This document shows, in pieces, positions 1 through 7,568 of a stretch of 64,000 bases of DNA (position 1 is the stretch's first letter; each line of letters opens with the position of its first letter). The position numbers and the translations under genes are program-made. The DNA lies in the NCBI RefSeq assembly GCF_046267875.1, contig NZ_CP176502.1:1860001-1924000 (forward strand). Reading direction: 5' to 3'. The notes beneath the pieces were generated by a model. The model did no database searches and was not told where the DNA came from. It saw nothing but the letters and a program-made list of their open reading frames with translations. Source of the stretch: Mannheimia glucosida (GTDB taxonomy: Bacteria; Pseudomonadota; Gammaproteobacteria; Enterobacterales; Pasteurellaceae).

Positions 1-63
1 CTAATTTAACGGTCATTACAACAAGCGGTCAAAAAAGCAGAATTTTTTGCAAACAGGATTTTT

Positions 64-1137
64 ATGACTCAGCAGATTACCCTTTTTGAGGACGTACCTT
101 TACCACTCACATTAGGAGGCGAACTGTCCCCTATCACAGTGGCTTACCAGACTTACGGCAGATTAAATGCAGAGAAAAGCAATGCGGTCTTGCTTTGCCA
201 CGCCCTTACCGGTGATGCTGAGCCTTACTATGACTCACCAACCGAGAAAGGCTGGTGGCAAGATTTCATCGGCAAAGGGCTTGCATTTGATACCGATAAA
301 TATTTCTTTATTTGCAGTAATGTATTAGGCGGTTGTAAAGGCACAACTGGCCCAGCTTCGATTAACCCTAAAACCAATAAACCTTACGGTAGTTTGTTTC
401 CAATTATTACAGTGCAAGATATTGTTAATGTACAAAAAGCATTATTGGACTATTTAGAAATCCCTCAACTTCACGCAGTGGTAGGGGGATCTTTCGGCGG
501 AATGCAAGCAACACAGTGGGGTATTAGTTACCCTGATAAAGTTCGCAACATTATAAATCTTTGTTCGTCACTTACCCTAAGTGCCGAGGCTATCGGTTTT
601 AACCACGTTATGCGCCAAGCTATTATTAACGATCCACACTTTAACGCTGGGAACTATTATGATGGCATTGCACCTGATAACGGCTTAAAAATCGCCCGTA
701 TGCTCGGTATGCTGACTTACCGTACTGATATTCAACTTGCTAAAGCCTTTGGACGAGAAACCAAACAGCAAGGACAAATTTGGGGCGAGCATTTCCAAGT
801 GGAATCCTATTTAAGCTATCAAGGCACGAAATTTTTAGGTCGTTTCGATGCCAATACTTATCTGCGTTTACTCCGAGCATTAGATTTATACGACCCGGCT
901 CTTGGCTATGAAAGCGAGGAAGCTGCCCTAAAACGTATTAAAGCCAACTACACTTTTGTAGCGGTAACAAGCGACCAACTATTCAAGCAAGTTGACGTGT
1001 ATAAGAGCAAACAAAAATTAGAACAGGCAGGCGTAAATTTGGAGTTCCACGAGTTTCACTCCGATTTCGGACACGATGCCTTTTTGGTTGATTACGATTT
1101 CTTCGAACCGATGATTAAAGCAGGATTAGCAAAATAA
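64..1137 (+). CDS. metX: Homoserine O-acetyltransferase
   Basis: Acyl-CoA:homoserine acyltransferase of the alpha/beta-hydrolase fold, which activates homoserine for methionine synthesis in the cytoplasm. The nucleophile elbow GGSFGGMQ (serine near residue 142) and the C-terminal FGHDAFL, which carries the catalytic histidine, are both present. The 357 aa length is normal for the family. An uptake signal (ACAAGCGGTC) with its A/T tail lies just upstream of the start. The gene converges on lysS with a shared hairpin terminator between them. Acetyl rather than succinyl specificity is inferred from the MetX fold; E. coli-type MetA is a different family. Confidence 0.93.
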   Translation: MTQQITLFEDVPLPLTLGGELSPITVAYQTYGRLNAEKSNAVLLCHALTGDAEPYYDSPTEKGWWQDFIGKGLAFDTDKYFFICSNVLGGCKGTTGPASINPKTNKPYGSLFPIITVQDIVNVQKALLDYLEIPQLHAVVGGSFGGMQATQWGISYPDKVRNIINLCSSLTLSAEAIGFNHVMRQAIINDPHFNAGNYYDGIAPDNGLKIARMLGMLTYRTDIQLAKAFGRETKQQGQIWGEHFQVESYLSYQGTKFLGRFDANTYLRLLRALDLYDPALGYESEEAALKRIKANYTFVAVTSDQLFKQVDVYKSKQKLEQAGVNLEFHEFHSDFGHDAFLVDYDFFEPMIKAGLAK

Positions 1138-1175
1138 ATTGCATTTTTTATTATAAATTTGACCGCTTGTAATAC

Positions 1176-1203
1176 AAAAAAGCACACCGAAGTGTGCTTT
1201 TGT
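1176..1203. terminator. Bidirectional terminator, metX / lysS
   Basis: Perfect stem AGCACAC/GTGTGCT with a CGAA loop, flanked by A-run and T-run, between two convergent genes. Confidence 0.85.
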
Positions 1204-1214
1204 TCTATTTCTGA

Positions 1215-2717
1215 TTACTTCTGACGCATCGCCGGGAATAAAATCACATCACGAATTGATGGGGCGTTAGCAAAAATCATTGCTAATCGGTCAATACCTA
1301 AGCCCTCTCCTGCTGTTGGCGGTAAACCGTGTTCTAATGCCACGATAAAGTCTTCATCTTTAAACATCGCTTCATCATCACCGGCATCTTTAGCCGCAAC
1401 TTGAGCATCAAAACGCTCTGCCTGGTCTTCTGCATCGTTTAATTCTGAGAAACCGTTACCGATTTCACGACCACCGATAAATAACTCAAAACGGTCAGTT
1501 ACGTCCGGGTTTTCATCATTACGGCGAGCTAGTGGTGAAATTTCTGCCGGGTGAGCCATCAAGAAAGTTGGCTGAATTAATTGGTGTTCTGCTACTTCTT
1601 CAAAAATCGCATTAACTACTGAGCCTAGTCCCCAAGATTTTTGGATTTCAATGCCTAAACCTTTCGCAATTTCCACACTTTTCTCGAAGCTGTCTAAATC
1701 TTCACGTTGAATGCCATTGCCATATTTCACGATCGCATCGTGCATCGTAATACGTTCAAACGGCTTGCCGAAATCGAATACATAATCGCCATAAGGCACA
1801 TCAGTCGTACCAAGAATATCGAGTGCTAATTGGCGTAACAGCTCTTCGGTGTTATCCATTAAATCGTGATAATCCGCATAGGCTTGGTAGTACTCAATCA
1901 TTGTAAATTCAGGATTGTGGCGTACTGAAACCCCTTCGTTACGGAAGTTACGGTTAAGCTCAAATACTCGCTCAAAACCGCCCACTACTAAGCGTTTTAA
2001 ATAAAGCTCTGGTGCAATACGCAGGTACATATCCACATCTAACGCATTATGATGAGTGATAAAAGGCTTCGCTGCCGCACCGCCCGGGATCACTTGTAAC
2101 ATTGGCGTTTCAACTTCAATAAAGTCTCTTTCTAAGAAGAATTTACGAATACCAGAAACCACTTGCGAGCGGATCATAAAAGTACGGCGAGATTCTTCAT
2201 TAGAAATCAAGTCTAAATAACGCTGACGATAACGAGTTTCTAAATCCGTTAAACCGTGATGTTTATCCGGCAACGGGCGTAAAGACTTGGTTAAAAGTTG
2301 AACTTCAGAGCAACGAACCGTTAATTCACCGGTTTTGGTTTTAAATAACGCACCTTCGACGCCCACGATGTCGCCTAAATCCCAAAGGCTGACTTTTTCT
2401 TCGTAAACGCTGTCACTTAAGTTATCACGAGCTACATAAAGCTGAATTGCACCACTTACATCTTGAATGGTAAAGAAAGATGCCTTACCCATTACTCGTT
2501 TTAACATAATACGACCGGCAACTTTCACTTGAATATTCTGTTCTTTTAAGGCTTCACCTTCCACTGCATCATATTGAGCGTGCAGCTCTTTGGCTAACGC
2601 ATCACGACGGAATGTATTTGGAAATGCGTTACCCTGCTCACGGATTTTGTTTAATTTTTCACGGCGGGCTAACATTTCACCGTTTAGATCTAATTCTTGA
2701 TTTTCTACTTCAGACAT
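1215..2717 (-). CDS. lysS: Lysyl-tRNA synthetase, class II
   Basis: Charges tRNA-Lys with lysine in the cytoplasm. An N-terminal OB-fold anticodon-binding domain (about residues 65-150, VAGRIMLKRVMGKASFF) is followed by the class II catalytic core: motif 2 around FRNEGVSVRHNPEFTMIE and motif 3 GEGLGIDRLAM near the C-terminus. The 500 aa length is standard. The prfB gene that often precedes lysS in enterics is not upstream here. A good -10 box lies about 44 bases upstream of the start. Confidence 0.97.
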   Translation of the reverse strand: MSEVENQELDLNGEMLARREKLNKIREQGNAFPNTFRRDALAKELHAQYDAVEGEALKEQNIQVKVAGRIMLKRVMGKASFFTIQDVSGAIQLYVARDNLSDSVYEEKVSLWDLGDIVGVEGALFKTKTGELTVRCSEVQLLTKSLRPLPDKHHGLTDLETRYRQRYLDLISNEESRRTFMIRSQVVSGIRKFFLERDFIEVETPMLQVIPGGAAAKPFITHHNALDVDMYLRIAPELYLKRLVVGGFERVFELNRNFRNEGVSVRHNPEFTMIEYYQAYADYHDLMDNTEELLRQLALDILGTTDVPYGDYVFDFGKPFERITMHDAIVKYGNGIQREDLDSFEKSVEIAKGLGIEIQKSWGLGSVVNAIFEEVAEHQLIQPTFLMAHPAEISPLARRNDENPDVTDRFELFIGGREIGNGFSELNDAEDQAERFDAQVAAKDAGDDEAMFKDEDFIVALEHGLPPTAGEGLGIDRLAMIFANAPSIRDVILFPAMRQK

Positions 2718-2760
2718 TGAATTACCTTAGATTTCAAAAAAGGATAAATAAAGCTGGACG

Positions 2761-2766
2761 ATTATA
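2761..2766 (-). promoter_or_regulatory. lysS -10 box
   Basis: Perfect TATAAT on the minus strand upstream of lysS. The -35 candidate (TATCCA, 17-base spacing) is weak. Confidence 0.5.
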
Positions 2767-2834
2767 CGTTATTTTGAGGAATTTGGATAGGAAACAAGCG
2801 GTCAGATTTTCTAAATTTTTTGTAACTAACGATA

Positions 2835-2858
2835 TTGAGGCTAACTATTTAGCCTCAA
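2835..2858 (-). terminator. Hairpin after rng
   Basis: Perfect 10-bp stem TTGAGGCTAA/TTAGCCTCAA with a 4-base loop, 13 bases past the rng stop. No strong T-run follows, so termination is likely but not certain. Confidence 0.5.
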
Positions 2859-2870
2859 CCAAGTAATAGA

Positions 2871-4346
2871 TTACATCACGACCACATCAAACTGCTCTTG
2901 ATGATAATATGGCTCAAGTTTAATCTCAATTTTTTTACCGATAAACGCCTGAAGCTCAGCCAATAATGCGTGGCTTTCCTCGTTAATTAAATATTCAGCA
3001 ACATCTTTAGCTGCATAAACGTGAATATTTTCTGTCTTAAACAAATGATGTACACGCACAATTTCACGCATAATTTCATAGCAAACCGTCTCTACAGTTT
3101 TCACTGTGCCACGCCCTTGGCAAGCTTGGCAATCGCAACAAAGAATTCGCTCTAGACTTTCCCTCGTACGTTTTCGGGTCATCTCCACCAATCCAAGCTG
3201 AGTAAAGCCATTCACATTGGTTTTGACTCGATCGCCTTTTAGAGCTTCTTTTAAAGATTGTAACACTCTTTCACGATGCTCTTCCTCTTGCATATCAATA
3301 AAATCAATAATGATAATACCACCTAAATTGCGCAACTGTAGCTGGTGTGCGATTGCTTGAGTTGCTTCAATATTTGTGTTGAAAATCGTATGTGCAAGGT
3401 TACGATGTCCGACAAAAGCACCAGTATTAATATCAATGGTCGTCATCGCTTCGGTTTGCTCAATAATTAAATAGCCTCCGGATTTTAAATCAACTCGTTT
3501 ATCTAATGCTTTTTGAATTGCCTTTTCTACGCCATAGGCATCAAATAAGGTCTGTTGACCGGTATAGAGAGTGACACAATCCGTTAATTCTGGCATAAAC
3601 TCAGCTAAAAATTCTCGCACTTGCTCATAAGTTAGCTTTGAATCGATTCTAACCGAATTGATATGTGTACCAATAAAATCACGCAGTACCCTTTGAGCAA
3701 GCGCAAGCTCTCCATAAAGCATTGATTTTGCGGAATATTTCCCTTTTCGTTCTAATACTTTACGCCACAACCGTTTTAAAAATTCAACATCTTGCTTTAA
3801 ACTTTCTTCAGTTGCCTCTTCTGCAGCGGTACGTACAATAAAGCCCCCAAGTTCATCACAATAAGGCTCAACCAAGCTTTTTAAACGAGCACGCTCTTCT
3901 TCACTTTCAATCCGCTGAGATACTCCCACATGGCTATTTTCTGGCATAAACACTAAATAACGAGATGGTAACGTAATATCAGTAGTGAGCCTAGCTCCTT
4001 TAGTACCAATTGGATCTTTCACTACTTGTACAACTATATCTTGCCCTTCACGCACCAATTCAGAAATATCTTTAACCAGAAATTGCTTCTTTTCATTTTC
4101 ATCAACACATTCCGTATGCGAAACGATGTCAGAAGCGTGCAAAAAAGCAGCCTTCTCCAAGCCGATATCCACAAAAGCAGATTGCATACCTGGTAATACC
4201 CTTGTCACCCTTCCCTTATAAATATTACCAACAATCCCGCGTTTAGCTTCCCGCTCAATATGTAATTCTTTCAATATTCCGTTTTCTACCAACGCTACCC
4301 TTGTTTCGCTTGGGGTAACATTCACTAATAATTCCGTACTACTCAT
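2871..4346 (-). CDS. rng: Ribonuclease G
   Basis: Endoribonuclease of the RNase E/G family, acting in 16S rRNA 5' maturation and mRNA decay. The N-terminal S1 domain (IYKGRVTRVLPGMQSAFVDIG, about residues 43-63), the DIDINTGAF catalytic region and the Zn-link CDCQACQGRG are all visible. At 491 aa it lacks the long RNase E scaffold tail, which favours RNase G over RNase E. It stands alone between lysS and the CRISPR locus and marks the left chromosomal border of that locus. Confidence 0.93.
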   Translation of the reverse strand: MSSTELLVNVTPSETRVALVENGILKELHIEREAKRGIVGNIYKGRVTRVLPGMQSAFVDIGLEKAAFLHASDIVSHTECVDENEKKQFLVKDISELVREGQDIVVQVVKDPIGTKGARLTTDITLPSRYLVFMPENSHVGVSQRIESEEERARLKSLVEPYCDELGGFIVRTAAEEATEESLKQDVEFLKRLWRKVLERKGKYSAKSMLYGELALAQRVLRDFIGTHINSVRIDSKLTYEQVREFLAEFMPELTDCVTLYTGQQTLFDAYGVEKAIQKALDKRVDLKSGGYLIIEQTEAMTTIDINTGAFVGHRNLAHTIFNTNIEATQAIAHQLQLRNLGGIIIIDFIDMQEEEHRERVLQSLKEALKGDRVKTNVNGFTQLGLVEMTRKRTRESLERILCCDCQACQGRGTVKTVETVCYEIMREIVRVHHLFKTENIHVYAAKDVAEYLINEESHALLAELQAFIGKKIEIKLEPYYHQEQFDVVVM

Positions 4347-4377
4347 CTTACTGTCTCTATATTTTAAAACTATCTAA

Positions 4378-4406
4378 AGTGTATCATTTCACATCTTAGA
4401 AAACAA
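4378..4406 (-). promoter_or_regulatory. Candidate rng promoter
   Basis: Minus strand -35 TTGTTT and -10 TACACT with 17-base spacing, about 30 bases upstream of the rng start. Found by eye. Confidence 0.4.
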
Positions 4407-4530
4407 AAACTCAGTTCGAACAAGCGGGTAATTTCTGATTATTTTTTGCAAAATAGAATATTTTCGTCATTACTATGATACATAGCAGATGCAATCAGTC
4501 TAATTAACAACATACAAATTTGCCATTGAT

Positions 4531-5357
4531 ATTTCAATATATATTGATGCGAAGGTAGCAGCCAATGGCGAAAACATAGGATTTGTGGGTACACCGTTTC
4601 AATACACAGCCACGCGTAGGTGGCTGCGGACGACTATGTCAGACCAAATCGACCGAGCCAACGTTTCAATTCACAGCCACGCGTAGGTGGCTGCGTGGGT
4701 AACACCATAGACAGGCTGGATACCTAAGTTTCAATTCACAGCCACGCGTAGGTGGCTGCTCCGCATACTTGTACGAGAAATATAAAACATCAAGTTTCAA
4801 TTCACAGCCACGCGTAGGTGGCTGCCTGCTAAAATAACAGGGCGAGGTGCTGTCAATGCGGTTTCAATTCACAGCCACGCGTAGGTGGCTGCCTACTTAC
4901 AATGCCGAATGGTGTAAATTATGATTTGTTTCAATTCACAGCCACGCGTAGGTGGCTGCATAGTAAAATGTCAATATCAATCAAAAAACAAAGTTTCAAT
5001 TCACAGCCACGCGTAGGTGGCTGCTATGGCTTATCACCAAGCTAAATATGGGACAATAGTTTCAATTCACAGCCACGCGTAGGTGGCTGCGCATTGCATT
5101 TCGCACCTCCAATAGCTCGATATTCGGTTTCAATTCACAGCCACGCGTAGGTGGCTGCTTGCCTTTATTTCCGACAACGGGGCAACCACCAAGGTTTCAA
5201 TTCACAGCCACGCGTAGGTGGCTGCCAGACCCAAAGCTAAATAACGAGCAGGATATAGAGTTTCAATTCACAGCCACGCGTAGGTGGCTGCTTCCATCAC
5301 CAGTCTCTAAGTGGCGACAAGTTAAGTTTCAATTCACAGCCACGCGTAGGTGGCTGC
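4531..5357 (-). CRISPR. Type I-C CRISPR array, 12 good repeats plus one decayed repeat
   Basis: Thirty-two-base repeats start at 4596, 4663, 4728, 4794, 4861, 4928, 4993, 5059, 5127, 5194, 5260 and 5326. The one at 4596 has a single change (T to A at repeat position 9). A decayed copy at 4531-4562 matches about 21 of 32 positions and marks the old (trailer) end. The 12 spacers are 33-36 bases and all different. On the minus strand each repeat ends in ATTGAAAC, the usual crRNA 5' handle of type I-C, so the array is read leftwards like the cas genes, with the leader on the cas2 side. The palindromic stem is GCAGCCAC...GTGGCTG. Confidence 0.98.
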
Positions 5358-5547
5358 TCCCTACTAGATAACATTTTGAAATATCAGGCTTTTTAGCCCT
5401 TTATTCGCTAACGTTTTGTAGAGAGTGGAAAAAGTATAGCATATCGCCAATATACTGTACTTTATTTTTTCTAATTCCTTGATTATTAAAGAACAATGTA
5501 TATTCGCTAACCTTCCAGCATTTTTATGAGAACAACAGGTTAGCGAT
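5358..5547 (-). promoter_or_regulatory. CRISPR leader between cas2 and the array
   Basis: A/T-rich, non-coding 190 bp next to the youngest, fully conserved repeat. It holds an extended -10 TGCTATACT (TATACT at 5433-5438) about 75 bases before the first repeat. ATTCGCTAAC occurs twice in direct orientation (5403-5412 and 5502-5511). A 10-bp inverted repeat TCGCTAACCT/AGGTTAGCGA spans 5504-5513 and 5537-5546, ending one base before the cas2 stop codon. The repeats could bind IHF or Cas1-Cas2, or form an RNA hairpin after cas2; this is inference. Confidence 0.75.
5433..5461 (-). promoter_or_regulatory. Candidate pre-crRNA promoter
   Basis: Extended -10 (TGC then TATACT at 5433-5438) with a weak -35 AGTACA at 17-base spacing (5456-5461). 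Reads into the array. Confidence 0.5.
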
Positions 5548-5841
5548 TTATAAAATTAACGTATCTTTAAAAATATCCACTGACGGTTTTGCACCGTGGT
5601 GTTCGACTTTATTACGCCATTTACTGCCTAAGTGGTAAAAGCGCAAACTATCACAATCAGGGTTATAAGTTGCTAATAATTTATTTTTCAGTGTTACCCA
5701 CTGAGCGGGGGTAACATCACACTCAAACACAGAATATTGCGCCCGTACACCATAATCCAAACAATGCTTAGCAATACGGCGTAGGCGAGCCTGCCCTTCT
5801 GGGTCATCAAATGAAATGTCGTAGGTAATCAACATCAACAT
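5548..5841 (-). CDS. cas2: CRISPR-associated endonuclease Cas2, type I-C
   Basis: Small ferredoxin-fold protein that bridges two Cas1 dimers in the spacer integrase. The hallmark MLITYDIS with the conserved Asp near residue 8 is at the N-terminus, and the YHLG segment is further on. I place the start at the ATG at 5841 (97 aa): GAGG lies 11 bases upstream of it but only 2 bases from the in-frame TTG at 5850, too close to serve that codon. It lies 66 bases after cas1, with an uptake signal (ACAAGCGGTC at 5873-5882) in the gap, and ends one base from a leader inverted repeat. Confidence 0.95.
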   Translation of the reverse strand: MLMLITYDISFDDPEGQARLRRIAKHCLDYGVRAQYSVFECDVTPAQWVTLKNKLLATYNPDCDSLRFYHLGSKWRNKVEHHGAKPSVDIFKDTLIL

Positions 5842-5907
5842 AGTTGCCAATTCCTCAATAAATAAAACAGAAACAAGCGGTCAAATTTCAACAAAATTTT
5901 GCAGATT

Positions 5908-6921
5908 TTAACGCATTAAAAACGGCGGATATTCTGCCAAATCGCCACGCAAATGACGAGCCAATAACATCGCTTGGATATAAGGTAACAAGCCGATTTC
6001 CACTTCTTCCTCTAAAAATGGGTGGATGATTTTTTCTTGTTTTTTCGCTTGCAAGGTTTGAAATAGTAATTTTCTTGCTTCAGGCTTGAGCGTTACCGCA
6101 CCACTGGCTTCCGTCACAAAATCATCCGGCTTAACCTGCCCTCGATTGATCAGCGACAGCACCATTCTGTCTACCCACCACGCACGAAATTCCTCCAAAA
6201 TATCTTGAGCCAAGCTATCTCGACCCGGTCGATCTGCGTGCAAAAAGCCAATCTGGGGATCAAGCCCTACACCTTGCAATGCCCCGCTAATATCTTTTCC
6301 TACAATGCTATAAAGAAATGAAAGCAAAGCATTCACACCGTCACGAGGTGGACGGCGATTGCGTCCGTCAAAGTGGAAACCACTATTTTCTTTGAGAAGA
6401 TGAGAAAACACTCCAAAATAACGGGAAGCTGCATCACCCTCAATACCTCGAATCAAATCCAAATTATCCGCAGTTTTCAACTGTTGCAGGCTGTAATTTA
6501 ATGCGGTAATTGTCGATTGAAGGTCAGCATTTTCGCCGTGATTACGAATTTGCCGTTGTAACACCCGCTTAGATGCTTGAATTTTGGCTGCAATGATGTT
6601 GCGAGCCACAGGAACAGGGTTGGTCTCCGACTTTTTATACTGGGCTCGGCGTAACAATACATTACCACTTTGCCGCCCCTGCAACCGCCCAAGATAACGC
6701 CCATTTTCGGTAAAAAACGCTAAATTTACGTTATTTTCGCCACAAAATCCCATTAAAAACGGCGACACCAACACATTGCCAAAACAAAAAATATGCCCAA
6801 TGGAATGAATCGGCAACTGTGCCACTTTCTTCCGATCTTGCTCCACCACCAAGGTTTCTCGCTCTTTATGCAAGTAGCTACCTTGGGTGGTGATATAGAG
6901 AGTGTTTTGGAGTTTGCGCAT
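5908..6921 (-). CDS. cas1: CRISPR-associated integrase Cas1, type I-C
   Basis: Catalytic subunit of the Cas1-Cas2 integrase that inserts new spacers at the leader-proximal repeat. The metal ligands are visible: Glu161 in EGDAASRYFG, His228 in GFLHADRPG and Asp240 in SLAQDILEEFR. The 337 aa length matches type I-C Cas1. In most I-C loci cas1 directly follows cas4. Here a reverse transcriptase gene and a HEPN gene separate the two; cas1 starts 45 bases after the HEPN stop and is not fused to the RT. Confidence 0.97.
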   Translation of the reverse strand: MRKLQNTLYITTQGSYLHKERETLVVEQDRKKVAQLPIHSIGHIFCFGNVLVSPFLMGFCGENNVNLAFFTENGRYLGRLQGRQSGNVLLRRAQYKKSETNPVPVARNIIAAKIQASKRVLQRQIRNHGENADLQSTITALNYSLQQLKTADNLDLIRGIEGDAASRYFGVFSHLLKENSGFHFDGRNRRPPRDGVNALLSFLYSIVGKDISGALQGVGLDPQIGFLHADRPGRDSLAQDILEEFRAWWVDRMVLSLINRGQVKPDDFVTEASGAVTLKPEARKLLFQTLQAKKQEKIIHPFLEEEVEIGLLPYIQAMLLARHLRGDLAEYPPFLMR

Positions 6922-6966
6922 TGTAAAAAATCCTTAGATTTTGACCGCACCTTAAATTATAAAATA

Positions 6967-7560
6967 TTAAAGCGATTTATTATTAATAAAATGATTTAAG
7001 TAAAAATTTTCTTCTGGTTCGTTTCCTAAAGCAATGTCGAATAATAGTTTTAATTGCCATTGAGAGGGAGTTATAACTTCATCTAGTTTTAGAGATTTTG
7101 TATAAATATCAGGGGTAATTTCGCATTCAAAATTTATAAACCACCATTTTTCTATCTTTATTAATAAATCAATTAAATTTGAGAATTTTTCAACATCCAA
7201 ATTTTTTTCTGATTCACTAATAAAACTAAAAGGATCATGAGCTAACTCATTCCTATGCTTTCTTATTTTATCAAATTCATCTATATCTTTTTGATCTATT
7301 GCATTCAATTCCTTAAACCAAAGCAATGAACCATATAGGTAGTTCTTATTCTTTATTAAAATATTTTTCTCATACTCTTCTTGACTTAGAATCCATCCCT
7401 TATCCTTATCAAATCCATTACTAAAAAACTCTACTGGCATATCGATAATTCTTTTTTTAAATAACTCAAATGTAGTTATAAAAAGAGAAATTGAGATTAA
7501 ATTCCCTTTTAATTCTTTTGAAGACAAGAATTTTTCCCAGTTTTTATCTAAATAGCTCAT
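6967..7560 (-). CDS. HEPN-domain protein, probable RNase, partner of the RT
   Basis: Unrecognised 197 aa protein, mostly helical by composition. Residues 100-109 (RKHRNELAHD) contain RNELAH, the RNxxxH signature of HEPN RNases (Arg103, Asn104, His108). Such proteins cut RNA in toxin-antitoxin, Abi and CRISPR effector systems. It starts 8 bases after the RT stop, so the two genes form one translational unit, and it lies directly upstream of cas1. The region is strongly A/T-rich and has no uptake signal. Likely role: RNA-cleaving toxin or effector controlled by the RT. It could instead be a non-catalytic HEPN antitoxin/chaperone. The HEPN call is from motif only. Confidence 0.65.
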   Translation of the reverse strand: MSYLDKNWEKFLSSKELKGNLISISLFITTFELFKKRIIDMPVEFFSNGFDKDKGWILSQEEYEKNILIKNKNYLYGSLLWFKELNAIDQKDIDEFDKIRKHRNELAHDPFSFISESEKNLDVEKFSNLIDLLIKIEKWWFINFECEITPDIYTKSLKLDEVITPSQWQLKLLFDIALGNEPEENFYLNHFINNKSL

Positions 7561-7568
7561 TAATCAAC

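Noticed and set aside
5159..5371. Open frame encoding a repeated FQFTATRRWL peptide
   Set aside because: It is the CRISPR repeat read through in frame; repeat plus spacer lengths happen to keep it open.
5842..5850. TTG start for cas2
   Set aside because: The GAGG site is only 2 bases from TTG; the ATG at 5841 has better spacing and fits the Cas2 N-terminus.
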